Assembly (NCBI RefSeq): GCF_002287235.1
Contig: NZ_LMVP01000368.1
Span: 1 to 32,882 of the forward strand
Direction: 5' to 3'
Length of the DNA: 32,882 nt
DNA from: Methanosarcina spelaei
GTDB taxonomy: Archaea > Halobacteriota > Methanosarcinia > Methanosarcinales > Methanosarcinaceae
Made by a program: the position numbers and the translations under genes
Notes under the pieces: generated by a model
The model's database searches: none
What the model was told of the DNA's origin: nothing
The model's input: the letters and a program-made list of their open reading frames with translations, nothing else
In this document: positions 23,491 through 32,001 of the stretch, in pieces
Numbering within the stretch: the stretch's first letter is position 1
Layout: each line of letters begins with the position of its first letter

Positions 23491-24761
23491 CGTCTCTTCC
23501 ACGGCTTTTCATTTTTGTTTCTGGAGAATTCTTTCTTCCTTTGAGAACCGATTCTTTTTCCTTTCCGATCCCTGTCAATAGTAAAAAGTTCGAATCCGGG
23601 AATTATTACTCGCACAACCGGCACTTTAACCTCTTCTCTTGAGAGGTCTACCACCAGCACTCTTTCTGCAAGGCCCTTAAGTTTTTCGAGGATTACATCG
23701 ATATTTTCTGCAGGGCTTTTTCTGGATAGGTCCTGCACTTCGGAAAGAGATATTTTTTCTCCATCTTCAAACCAGAACCGGTTTAACCGCTTCATGCGGT
23801 CATATCCCACACTCCGGATAAAACCTTCTCTATCCGTATCTTCCCTTGCTCCCTGAATTTGAACTACTCGTGATTGGGCAGCTTCGGTTATAGCTCGCGC
23901 AACTGCAATTTCGGGTTTCAGGTGGGAACCTGCACCCATGACAAGAAGCGCAGGGTCTTTAAGTTTTACGTCGTCAGTTGCCGCTATTACTGTCGGAATG
24001 CCGGTATCGCTCGGAACCAGCCAGATTTTGAGTTCTATTCCTGCATCTTTGAATTTGCTGGCAAGCTCGTACAGGTACCCATCTTTCTCAGTCAGCACGA
24101 TTTCTTTTCCGAGATTGCGGGAATACTGTGCTATGCTTATTGCGTCCCTTTCTATAACCTCAAGCATCCCGTGAAGAATAGCTTCCTCAATCACGTTTCC
24201 GGACGCCAGCCCATTGGTATTGCTCAGGAAGAGTTTCTGACATTGTCCGGGTGAATCGTACGGGTGATAAACCGAGTTAGAGCTTACGAACACTTCTTCG
24301 TTGTTCATCAAATCGTATGTTCCAACCCATTCAAGCAAAGACTGGGGAAGATAAGGCTGGGGTAGAAGTAGCGTTGCAGGGTCGAGCACTGTGCAGCTTT
24401 CTATAGCTCTGGCATAGGATTCCACAAGGGCCGGGGCAGAAATCTCACCTTTAATATTTGCGTTCAGGCCAGGCCTTTCTGCAAGGCAGCGCTCAAAACT
24501 TTCCATTATCGCCGAAATCCGAGCCCTCTGCTCAGTTGAGCCCTTGCCTGAGTATATACTGATCGCTCCCTTTGCGGCACTGGGGCGGATTGCCGAAAAA
24601 ATAGGGATTCCTAGCCTGTCAAGGTTTGTAATATCTGCAATTCGGGTAACCCCTATCTTTTTTATCTCATCTTTAGTGTTTTCCAGGGTTGTGGCTTCAT
24701 CATATACTCGCTGTGTACCTTCGAGATATGAGATCGATCTGTCAAGTTTTATTTCAGGCAT
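23487..24761 (-). CDS. ycaO: YcaO-domain thioamide-forming enzyme
   Basis: A YcaO-family ATP-dependent cyclodehydratase. In methanogens the YcaO-TfuA pair installs thioglycine in the alpha subunit of methyl-coenzyme M reductase. I start it at ATG 24761 (MPEIKLDRSISYLEGTQRVY, 424 residues) because GGAAGGT precedes it at normal spacing; the open frame extends 71 codons further but that part is not protein-like. Family motifs include SIYSGKGSTEQRARISAIMESFER (the ATP-binding glutamate region), ASGNVIEEAILHGMLEVIERDA and GSHLKPEIAVARAITEAAQSR. The C-terminus is basic. It is followed by tfuA with a 4-bp overlap. Confidence 0.93.
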   Translation of the reverse strand: MPEIKLDRSISYLEGTQRVYDEATTLENTKDEIKKIGVTRIADITNLDRLGIPIFSAIRPSAAKGAISIYSGKGSTEQRARISAIMESFERCLAERPGLNANIKGEISAPALVESYARAIESCTVLDPATLLLPQPYLPQSLLEWVGTYDLMNNEEVFVSSNSVYHPYDSPGQCQKLFLSNTNGLASGNVIEEAILHGMLEVIERDAISIAQYSRNLGKEIVLTEKDGYLYELASKFKDAGIELKIWLVPSDTGIPTVIAATDDVKLKDPALLVMGAGSHLKPEIAVARAITEAAQSRVVQIQGAREDTDREGFIRSVGYDRMKRLNRFWFEDGEKISLSEVQDLSRKSPAENIDVILEKLKGLAERVLVVDLSREEVKVPVVRVIIPGFELFTIDRDRKGKRIGSQRKKEFSRNKNEKPWKRR

Positions 24762-25052
24762 AATTAGAAACCTTCCATCTCTTGTTATTATATTTTGTGA
24801 TTTTTCGAATGTCAACCTTTTAGGGAGATCTACATAATTTCTCTTCAGACTTTTTGGGAATATAAATATAATATAAACATGGTGCAAGGATACTGCAAAG
24901 ACACTACAAATATGATACAAATTTACTGTAAGTATAGTACGAACGTATTGCGAACATATGTGGATATAATACAAAGGGAGTACAAACGGAATAATGCTAT
25001 ATATTCAAGGATCTATAAGTATGTAAGAGGGCTTATAAGGGGGTTTTGTCCG
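24762..25052. other. Divergent promoter region between ycaO and the DUF2892 gene
   Basis: About 290 bp without a gene. TATA-like AATATAAATATAATATAAAC lies around 24858-24877. The open frame that runs through the right part to 25331 in frame is low-complexity before the true start at 25053, so its first 58 codons are not called coding. Confidence 0.5.
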
Positions 25053-25331
25053 ATGAATCTTAAAAAATTGCTTTTGGAAGAAAATGTAGGAGGCTTTGAT
25101 CTCCTGTGCCGAACCATATATGGGGTACTTGCAACTCTTGTGCTAGCAACAGGCCTTGTAAAAAGATCTCGATGGAAATGGATTATTGCGCTGATCGCTT
25201 TTACGGGTCTTGTTAGCTCAATCCTGAGACACTGCACTCCCTACTCCATTCTTGGAATCAGTACCGCAAAGAAAAAGAAAGCTTCTGTGCAGGAAGTTTA
25301 TTTCAATAAACAGTACTTCAGGAGATATTAA
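25053..25331 (+). CDS. DUF2892 (YgaP-like) membrane protein
   Basis: A 92-residue protein starting MNLKKLLLEENVGGFDLLCRT at the ATG preceded by AAGGGGG. It has two membrane helices (about 18-38 and 43-60) and the conserved RTIYGVLATLVLATGLV, WKWIIALIAFTGLVSSILRHCTPYSILGI pattern of DUF2892, a small transmembrane domain found alone or joined to rhodanese. HCTPYSILGI includes the family cysteine. Function unknown. Confidence 0.85.
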   Translation: MNLKKLLLEENVGGFDLLCRTIYGVLATLVLATGLVKRSRWKWIIALIAFTGLVSSILRHCTPYSILGISTAKKKKASVQEVYFNKQYFRRY

Positions 25332-25571
25332 TTCTCCAACCTTTTTTTCAACAGAGCTGCGTTAGTGAGTGTAAAAACCTGTCTGAAATTAAGTTTAAGT
25401 CTACAATTGGGATATTTATACACACTTGATTGCAGAGAAAGATATTTCTGTTCCGTGAAAAAGCCTCTAAGAGGAGGAAGAAATTTCGGGTTCTTTAGAG
25501 AAAAAGAGCCTGTGAGAGTCAAGCTTTGGTCGATATCAACGTAAGTGAATGAGAGTTTTGTTTTTAACTTT
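25332..25571. other. Gene-free stretch
   Basis: Between the DUF2892 gene and a small inverted-repeat element. No gene or clear hairpin seen. Confidence 0.4.
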
Positions 25572-25666
25572 GAGTCTATCCCAAAACCATGAACTTGGAA
25601 TTATCACTCTAATTTCTAACATGAAATAGTATAAATTTGGGATAAAATTGGTTTTGGGATGAACTC
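25572..25666. mobile_element. 95-bp element with GAGTYYATCCCAAAACCA ends
   Basis: GAGTCTATCCCAAAACCA (25572-25589) and, on the other strand, GAGTTCATCCCAAAACCA (25649-25666) match at 16 of 18 positions and bound a 95-bp AT-rich segment with no coding capacity. No target duplication is visible. The structure is that of a small MITE, or of joined ends of an insertion sequence. It lies just after the stop of the AIM24-family gene and could also serve as its terminator. Confidence 0.7.
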
Positions 25667-25686
25667 GACGATTAAATCAGCCTTTG

Positions 25687-26502
25687 TTACTCGCCAATGT
25701 TTTCTCCACTAGGTGAATAGTTCTGCCCAAGTGTTTTATACACGGACTGCGTGGGAGCCATCCAGACTTTTCCAGTGCCTTCATAGGTATGAAGGGCTCC
25801 TTCTCCACTGGCTAAATTTCCAACCAATTTCTTTGCAGATCTCTCAACCGTAAATTTGATAGAGGATGATCTTAGGAATACAAAGTTTCCATCGACTTGC
25901 AGTCTTTCATTATTAAGTTCATATTTCAGAACTTCACTTAGAGGTACTGGGATTGCAAGAGCACATAGGCCCTTTCCACTGAGTTTGGTCTGAAACCAAC
26001 CTTCTCCTCCAAATAGCCCTGACGATAGATTTTTCTGGGATGAAACTTCTACACTGACTCCGCTTTCACAGCAATAGAAAATTCCCTTATCTACAATAAT
26101 AGGATCATTGTCCAGTTCCATCAATATGAAATGACCGAAACTTGGTTCAAGAAAAATCTCTCCAGTACCTGAATAAGTAGGATTGAAGGCAGCTTCTTCA
26201 GTCAGTGAATTCTTTATCAGTTTCTTTGCAAGGCCTCCAACCCCTCCTATCTGGCATTCTGCACAAATATTTCCTTTGTGAAAGTAAAGAGCTCCCGGTT
26301 CGGTAGTTATCGAGCTGTTTTGAAGAGTAATTTTTACCTGCTTCAGGCTCATTCCTACTTTTTCAATATTATACAGATTTTCTGCAAGGCGAGAGTCTCT
26401 AAGTCCTCGCAGATTTTTGTACTGAAGGATCTCAATTTTTATCCCTTCTCTCTCAACGCATTCTAGCACATTGATGTTGTCATAAAAACTTTGTTCGATC
26501 AT
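25687..26502 (-). CDS. AIM24-family protein
   Basis: A 271-residue protein from ATG 26502 (MIEQSFYDNINVLECVEREGIKIEIL), preceded by GAAAGGTAG; the in-frame TTG at 26556 is not favoured. It has the AIM24/DUF124 beta-rich fold signals: LQNSSITTEPGALYFHKGNI, PTYSGTGEIFLEPSFGHFILMEL, the LSGKGLCALAIPVPLSEV block and HTYEGTGKVWMAPTQSVY. The family is widespread and of poorly known function, perhaps tryptophan-attenuation-protein-like in fold. It stands alone on the minus strand. Confidence 0.85.
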   Translation of the reverse strand: MIEQSFYDNINVLECVEREGIKIEILQYKNLRGLRDSRLAENLYNIEKVGMSLKQVKITLQNSSITTEPGALYFHKGNICAECQIGGVGGLAKKLIKNSLTEEAAFNPTYSGTGEIFLEPSFGHFILMELDNDPIIVDKGIFYCCESGVSVEVSSQKNLSSGLFGGEGWFQTKLSGKGLCALAIPVPLSEVLKYELNNERLQVDGNFVFLRSSSIKFTVERSAKKLVGNLASGEGALHTYEGTGKVWMAPTQSVYKTLGQNYSPSGENIGE

Positions 26503-27010
26503 TGGCTTACTACCTTTCAATTGATTTGAAAATAATTCATATTTTTTGCTGACCAAAGAATATTTACAGAACTAGCGTTTAGGATTTCATAATAAATTCT
26601 CTATTTAATGAAAAGTCAATTTTCCGATCAGTCGCGTTTTTGACCAATAGTAGGGATTCTATCTGGTTTTATGAATTATACAGGTTTTTTCAACCAGGCT
26701 TATTGATATTGTAAATGCTATAAATTTAAAGTAAATTTTTTTATACTATATTCTATTTCTTTTATATAGAATTATCTAAAAAATTAGAGTTTTAAGTCAG
26801 TTGATTCTATTAGAATTTTATCTGATTTTCCTCTTACTCGAGATTTATCTTCCTCTTCGTAATTGGCGTACATTCTGTAATATCCTTTGTTCTAAGAATA
26901 AGTAGAAAATATTAGAGTACGTTTATTTTTCAAGTACTATAACATAACTAATTTCAGTCACGTTGGTTATATATAAGTTCGATAATATTTTATTAATATT
27001 AAAACTAAGT
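26503..27010. other. Divergent AT-rich intergenic region
   Basis: About 500 bp of very AT-rich DNA. A TATA box TTATATATAAG lies at 26968-26977 before the plus-strand zinc-protein gene. TTGACCAA near 26648 repeats an arm of the ferritin inverted repeat, and GCTGACCAAAG lies near 26548; both may be chance. No gene. Confidence 0.45.
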
Positions 27011-27262
27011 ATGAAGATGAAAGAAATGAACAATACAAAAAGCTGTGAAGTTAGATGCACAAAGTGTAGAAATTGGTTCAGCTCACAACTTCTTCAGTTT
27101 GAAGATGAAGAGTCGTTTCTGCACTCTATAATGTATAAAAACAGAGAGCCATGTCCTTACTGCAATGCAGTGGTCACTTATGACAAAGAAATCATGAGAT
27201 TTGTAGAAAAAGACGGTACTGGTAAAGTCGTCAAAGAAACTAGATATCTGTATGATTTCTGA
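27011..27262 (+). CDS. Small zinc-ribbon protein
   Basis: About 83 residues from ATG 27011 (MKMKEMNNTKSCEVRCTKCRNWF). The site is about 35-40 nt after the TATA box at 26968-26977, so the leader would be very short or absent; an earlier in-frame start at 26963 lies upstream of that box and is unlikely. Two CxxC pairs, CTKC and CPYC, about 30 residues apart make a zinc ribbon. No homologue named; likely a small metal-bound accessory protein. Confidence 0.7.
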   Translation: MKMKEMNNTKSCEVRCTKCRNWFSSQLLQFEDEESFLHSIMYKNREPCPYCNAVVTYDKEIMRFVEKDGTGKVVKETRYLYDF

Positions 27263-27558
27263 TATAACATTAAAATTATCTTCCAAATTTTGCCAAGATT
27301 TTCTTAAATAAAAATTTATACTATTCTTAAAGAGTATATGTTAAACTTGTGCTAATCTGGAATAAATTTCGGATATGTTTTAACTTATTTGTTATTGAGG
27401 TTTTTTGAAACTTTAAGCTACTATTTTTAATTTAATTTCATAGGTTTTGAGAATTAAAAAATGAGAAAAGTCTTGGAACTTCTGTACTGAAAAGTCTAAG
27501 TAAAAGTCTATAGTAGAAGTCTATAGTAATTGAATCTAAAATGAATTTTGAGATAGAC
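27263..27558. other. Convergent intergenic region
   Basis: AT-rich, with a short AAAAGTCTAAGTAAAAGTCTATAGTAGAAGTCTATAG repeat near 27490-27530 (three diverged copies of about 14 bp). No gene or strong hairpin seen. Confidence 0.4.
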
Positions 27559-28026
27559 TCAAAGGTAAATCGCTATTATCACCATCAAAGTTGATATGGC
27601 CACGTATAAAATACCAGGTATAAAATGAGCCCAAAAGTCCGAACGAACTGAGAGCTCTCTTCGGATATTATCTTCATCAGTGAAAAAAGAATCTGGATAT
27701 TTGTGTAGAAAAGCTTCATAAATTCTGAAGTACCCAAATTCAAAAAATGAACCAATGCTGATTAAGGTAACGTCTAAAATACTGCTAATTGTCATATCGA
27801 GTGAAATTTCAACTGACCCCAAAAGGATAAATAAAACTGCGAAATGCAACAGCGGTACAATGAATAAAATAATCCATCCTGTTAATAAGCGTTTAATATT
27901 GTGAGACTTTCCCTTCCAGGCACTATATGTGTCCCACGGCTTGTATATTTCGTGGGAGCGAGCTATTATCAAAGAGAAATATATCGCAAAGAAATACAAA
28001 AACAAATCTTGTACGGTTGGCGACAT
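27559..28026 (-). CDS. Predicted four-helix membrane protein
   Basis: A 155-residue hydrophobic protein starting MSPTVQDLFLYFFAIYFSLIIARSHEIY. Predicted membrane segments lie at about 8-22, 48-70, 76-97 and 132-154. A conserved-looking WDTYSAWKGKSHNIKRLLTGW loop and a charged loop with DSFFTDEDNIRRE lie between helices. No family recognised. It has its own promoter region; neighbours give no clue to its function. Confidence 0.65.
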   Translation of the reverse strand: MSPTVQDLFLYFFAIYFSLIIARSHEIYKPWDTYSAWKGKSHNIKRLLTGWIILFIVPLLHFAVLFILLGSVEISLDMTISSILDVTLISIGSFFEFGYFRIYEAFLHKYPDSFFTDEDNIRRELSVRSDFWAHFIPGILYVAISTLMVIIAIYL

Positions 28027-28715
28027 AATCTTCCTATTTTAATTCATGTTCGGATCATTATTTGTCAAAATGATCATAACACGACTTAATAATAGAGAAA
28101 AAATACGAAATAGATCATGTTTTCCGGTCAGGAATTAATCTGATATTTGTAATTCAGATTATGAATTTAATAGATTTAATAACATATAAATCCCCAACCA
28201 TGCAAAGAAGAGTAGCCACATACTCTTTAAATATTCATTTTTTATTCTTTTTACATACCCGTAAATACGAATTTTTGATTACGTTATTTTACATTATCTT
28301 AATCTGGGAAGCAGGGAGTTATAAGATAAACAAAGTGAAGAAAATAAAAATATCACGTGAATATCTATAATCTGTTTTTGAGTTATTCTCAATTATCTTT
28401 TCTACACACCTATCCTTTATATTCAGTTCATTATAAAAATAAGTCAATACAGAGAATTCTTGAACAAACATGCGAAGAAACATGTGTGCATGGATTTTAA
28501 TTTCATAGTTCTAGTGCTTCGATTCCAAAATCAATTCTTTATTTCCCTAGAAAGATCAGTGATCTTCGGATCTATTCAAAAGTTAAGTTTTATGAACCTA
28601 CTTCGGAATCGCAGTACTAGATTCTGTTTTTAAATAGCCAGACATATTTATTTATTTTATGTCTTGTATAAGACAATTCGATAAGTTTATTATATTTGAG
28701 TACGTAGATTAAATT
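28027..28715. other. Largely gene-free AT-rich region
   Basis: About 690 bp. A 69-codon frame at 28161-28370 encodes a hydrophobic-then-basic product, but without a ribosome site or family resemblance I leave it uncalled. A TATA-like TTTATTATATTT near 28686-28697 precedes the small gene at 28716. Confidence 0.4.
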
Positions 28716-28868
28716 ATGACTTTCTTACCTCCAGATTATGGGTCTATTAGTCATATTCCTCTGGACATAGCCTTTAGGGATGCTATTTTTATCGGGATCT
28801 TTAGCATCGTTTTGCTTTTTATTCTGATCCTCACTGTGCGTCATAGTGTTCGGATAGCGAACCATTAA
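28716..28868 (+). CDS. 50-residue single-helix membrane peptide
   Basis: ATG 28716 to TAA 28868 encodes MTFLPPDYGSISHIPLDIAF followed by RDAIFIGIFSIVLLFILIL and a basic tail TVRHSVRIANH: one membrane helix (about 22-40) with a positively charged C-terminus. No Shine-Dalgarno is present, but a TATA-like sequence lies about 25 bp before the ATG, fitting a leaderless message. It is too short for usual gene calling. No function is assigned. Confidence 0.5.
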   Translation: MTFLPPDYGSISHIPLDIAFRDAIFIGIFSIVLLFILILTVRHSVRIANH

Positions 28869-29153
28869 ATATTTTCTCACATACATATTTTTTTCTTTAT
28901 TTTCCCTCTAGAAGGCTTAAAGTAGCTTAGTTTTGGTTTCCTTTCCTTCGTCTGTTTACGAACTTTTTAGGTGTTTCTTTAGTTTTTTCTCCGTTTTATC
29001 TTTTAAAAGTTGATCCTTTGAATTAGCTGGTTATAAAAGAATTTTTTCTTTTTTTGCAGGATATTTGGTTCTTTTAGCTTCGTTGCCTTCAAATATATCA
29101 GAAACTCTAATATATTTAAAAATAAAAATTAAAACCAGGGGAATTGGGAAAAC
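28869..29153. other. copB upstream region
   Basis: AT-rich, with a run of T-rich DNA at 28875-29060, a TATA-like TAATATATTTAAAA near 29108-29121 and the copB ribosome site (CAGGGGAATTGGG). No gene. Confidence 0.45.
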
Positions 29154-31556
29154 ATGCAGGCTGAAGAGAAGAGAGTGGACACCGGGATTTCTAATAGCCA
29201 GGTAAATGAATCCTCATCCAATGATAAAGAGCGCAAGTTCGGAAGAGACATGCAAGGAAATTTACGTGGGTCTCACGAAGAACGTAGGAATAAGCCTGCA
29301 GGTATGGCACATCACGGTAATCCCGAAGAGCAAACCATGAATACTGAAGAAAAATCACTGGACCAAGGGCAACGTGAAGAAGTAGATTATAGGAGCTCTG
29401 AACAGCCTGATGAAATGAAACACGAACGTAACGAAATGGAACACAAACTGGCTGAGACACAGCATGATGAGACGAAGCATGGGCAGCATGGCATGAAGGA
29501 TGAAGGAATGAAACAAGAAGAGATGAAACACGAAGGGATGAAACATGAAGATCACGAAGCAACCGGTGGGAAAGAGCACGGCAACCATCATACTCACATG
29601 CTTGAAGATTTTAGAAAAAGATTTGTTGTTTCTTTTGTGTTAACTTTTCCTGTTTTGCTGCTTTCGCCTATGATTCAGGATTTTTTTAATTTTGAATTTC
29701 GTGTTCCAGGTGCAGACTATATAATTTTTTTGCTTTCTTCTGTTGTGTATTTCTATGGCGGGTACCCTTTTCTAAGGGGGATTAAAGAGGAACTTTCCAA
29801 TAAATCGCCTGGAATGATGACTCTTATAGCCGTTGCGATAAGCGTGGCATATTTTTACAGCTCGGCTGTGGTTTTCGGGCTTCATGGGGAGGTTTTTTTC
29901 TGGGAGCTCGTGACCCTTATCGATGTAATGCTGCTTGGGCACTGGCTTGAGATGCGTTCGGTTATGGGAGCTTCAAGAGCCCTCGAAGAGCTGGTAAAAA
30001 TTATGCCTTCGGTTGCCCATATGAAGAAAAATGGTGAGGTTGTTGATGTCGCAGTTGACCAGCTAAAAGTCGGGGATAAGGTTTTGATTAAGCCCGGAGA
30101 AAAAGTGCCTGTAGATGGGACTGTTGTAGAGGGGACAAGCAGCGTCAACGAATCCATGCTTACCGGAGAGTCGAAGCCTGTTACGAAAAAACCTGGAAAT
30201 GACGTTATTGGTGGCTCGATTAATGGAGAAGCGGCTTTTGTTGTTAGTGTAGAAAAAACCGGAAAGGATACCTATCTCAACCAGGTTGTCGAACTTGTCA
30301 GAGCTGCTCAGGAAAGCAAATCAAAAACCCAGGACCTGGCAAACCGGGCTGCCATGTATCTCACAGTCATAGCCCTTTCCGTGGGAACTCTCACTTTTAT
30401 TCTCTGGATTCTTATCGGCCAGCAGCTTGTCTTTGCACTTGAAAGGGCAGTGACTGTGATGGTTATTACCTGTCCGCATGCCCTTGGGCTTGCAATACCT
30501 CTCGTGGTCGCAGTTTCAACGTCCATTGCCGCAAAAACCGGGCTTCTTATCCGGGACAGACAGGCATTTGAAAGAGCACGCAATCTTCAAGCTATCATTT
30601 TTGACAAAACCGGTACATTGACCGAAGGTCGGTTTGGAGTTACGGATGTAGTTTCTTTTTCAGGAGAAAAAATTGGGTCTGAGGACGGAGATAACGGAGT
30701 GAGTAGTGATAGAATCTTAAGCCTTGCAGCTTCTCTGGAAGCCAGTTCTGAGCACCCTATTGCTGCAGGTATTCTGGAAAGTGCCCGGGAAAAAGGATTA
30801 CAGACTCAGTCCGTGGAAGAATTCAGTTCAATTCCGGGAAAGGGAGTACAGGGCCTGGTTGGAGGAAAAAAATTCCTTGTTGTAAGCCCTGGCTACCTTG
30901 AAGAAAACGGAATTGTTCTCAAAAACGAAAAGATTGAAGAAATCGAAGCACAGGGAAAAACTGTCGTTTTCCTGCTTCAGGAGGGCCGTGTACTTGGAGC
31001 TGTTGCACTTGCCGACATTATCAGGAAAGAGTCCAGGGAAGCTATCTCAAAACTTAAAAGCATGGGAATTAAATGCCTTATGCTTACAGGAGATAATCGT
31101 TACGTAGCAGCCTGGGTATCCCAGGAATTAGAACTCGATGATTATTTCGCTGAAGTCCTTCCTCACGAAAAAGCAGAGAAAGTCAAGGAAGTCCAGGCGA
31201 AATATATCACAGGTATGGTCGGAGATGGGGTTAATGATGCACCTGCCCTGGCTCAGGCTGACGTCGGGATAGCCATCGGTGCAGGTACTGACGTTGCAAT
31301 TGAGACCGCTGATATTGTCCTGGTAAAAAATGATCCTGGGGATGTAGTTTACATAATTAAGCTTTCCAGAAAAACTTACTCCAAGATGTATCAGAATCTC
31401 CTCTGGGCAACAGGATACAACGTTTTTGCAATTCCTCTTGCAGCCGGGGTACTCTATGGATACGGAATCTTATTGAGTCCTGCTATTGGTGCAGTTTTCA
31501 TGAGCTTGAGCACCGTGATTGTAGCAATAAACGCTAAAACTTTAAAGATGGGGTGA
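29154..31556 (+). CDS. copB: CopB-type P1B ATPase with His/Met-rich N-terminus
   Basis: An 800-residue heavy-metal-exporting P-type ATPase. The membrane metal motif is C440-P441-H442 (TCPHALGLAIP), which marks the CopB (P1B-3) group, commonly linked to copper or silver. Other signatures are TGES (337-340), the phosphorylated Asp484 in DKTGT, SSEHP, and GDGVNDAP (from Gly690). There is no CxxC heavy-metal domain; instead residues about 1-155 form a hydrophilic head, from about residue 85 very rich in Met, His, Lys and Glu (repeated MKHE-type units), likely a metal sensor or sink. Membrane helices begin at about 160. The stop codon is 4 bp before a small downstream ORF. Confidence 0.93.
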   Translation: MQAEEKRVDTGISNSQVNESSSNDKERKFGRDMQGNLRGSHEERRNKPAGMAHHGNPEEQTMNTEEKSLDQGQREEVDYRSSEQPDEMKHERNEMEHKLAETQHDETKHGQHGMKDEGMKQEEMKHEGMKHEDHEATGGKEHGNHHTHMLEDFRKRFVVSFVLTFPVLLLSPMIQDFFNFEFRVPGADYIIFLLSSVVYFYGGYPFLRGIKEELSNKSPGMMTLIAVAISVAYFYSSAVVFGLHGEVFFWELVTLIDVMLLGHWLEMRSVMGASRALEELVKIMPSVAHMKKNGEVVDVAVDQLKVGDKVLIKPGEKVPVDGTVVEGTSSVNESMLTGESKPVTKKPGNDVIGGSINGEAAFVVSVEKTGKDTYLNQVVELVRAAQESKSKTQDLANRAAMYLTVIALSVGTLTFILWILIGQQLVFALERAVTVMVITCPHALGLAIPLVVAVSTSIAAKTGLLIRDRQAFERARNLQAIIFDKTGTLTEGRFGVTDVVSFSGEKIGSEDGDNGVSSDRILSLAASLEASSEHPIAAGILESAREKGLQTQSVEEFSSIPGKGVQGLVGGKKFLVVSPGYLEENGIVLKNEKIEEIEAQGKTVVFLLQEGRVLGAVALADIIRKESREAISKLKSMGIKCLMLTGDNRYVAAWVSQELELDDYFAEVLPHEKAEKVKEVQAKYITGMVGDGVNDAPALAQADVGIAIGAGTDVAIETADIVLVKNDPGDVVYIIKLSRKTYSKMYQNLLWATGYNVFAIPLAAGVLYGYGILLSPAIGAVFMSLSTVIVAINAKTLKMG

Positions 31557-31560
31557 TTTT

Positions 31561-31668
31561 GTGCTGGGAATCTTAGGTGGTATAAAAAAAATACTTGCTT
31601 TCGTCGCACTTGCTTCCACTATAATCGGATTTATTTCCAGGCTTATGGGGAAGAAAAAGAAAAGATAA
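31561..31668 (+). CDS. 35-residue membrane peptide immediately behind copB
   Basis: GTG 31561 begins 4 bp past the copB stop codon. The product is MLGILGGIKKILAFVALASTIIGFISRLMGKKKKR: one hydrophobic helix (about 10-28) capped by a basic tail. The near-overlap suggests coupled translation with the ATPase, so it may be a small regulatory or stabilising subunit, as small peptides are for some P-type ATPases. A 186-bp MITE is inserted precisely at its stop codon; the target duplication AAGATAAATT includes the TAA. Confidence 0.6.
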   Translation: MLGILGGIKKILAFVALASTIIGFISRLMGKKKKR

Positions 31669-31867
31669 ATTCATTTGTATTCGGTTAAGGATTTTGAGCT
31701 GCTGATCTCGATTTCGACGGAAAAACTCAAACCCAAATGTTTAGTGTTTAAATTGAAATCGATATCAGATTCCAGTTTTGCATTTGATGAATAATTTAAT
31801 AAATTTTATGAAAATCAATGCAATTGATAACGATTTTTCCTTAACCGATGACCAATGAAGATAAATT
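31662..31867 (+). mobile_element. MITE-like element copy 2, 186 bp plus 10-bp target duplications
   Basis: Element proper 31672-31857, with the same ends and interior as the copy at 2528-2713 and a single difference (T31800 for C2656). The flanks are the perfect direct repeat AAGATAAATT (31662-31671 and 31858-31867). Because the target contains the stop codon of the peptide gene, both copies of the target retain TAA and the peptide is unaffected. Near-identity of the two copies points to recent movement. Confidence 0.93.
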
Positions 31868-32001
31868 AGAGTTGTAAGTGGGAAAAATCATCAAAAGTTA
31901 ATGGAAAGACTTCGTTCCAGAACTCGGGTATTAAAAAAACATTTTTACTTTCTAGTTTCTTTGTGTTCTAGTAAGCTTCGGGTTCAAATTTTAACTTTTA
32001 T
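31868..32001. other. Spacer between the MITE and the next gene
   Basis: AT-rich DNA with no gene or strong hairpin. It contains the 3' flank of a minus-strand gene. Confidence 0.4.

Noticed and set aside
24762-24974. 71-codon N-terminal extension of YcaO
   Set aside because: The extension is AT-driven and unlike YcaO proteins, and a good ribosome site precedes the internal ATG at 24761.
24879-25052. 58-codon N-terminal extension of the DUF2892 protein
   Set aside because: It consists of low-complexity repeats, and the internal ATG at 25053 has a purine-rich ribosome site and matches the family start.
28161-28370. 69-codon frame with a hydrophobic patch
   Set aside because: No ribosome site, no good promoter spacing and no recognisable family; the lysine-rich tail looks like AT-rich noise.
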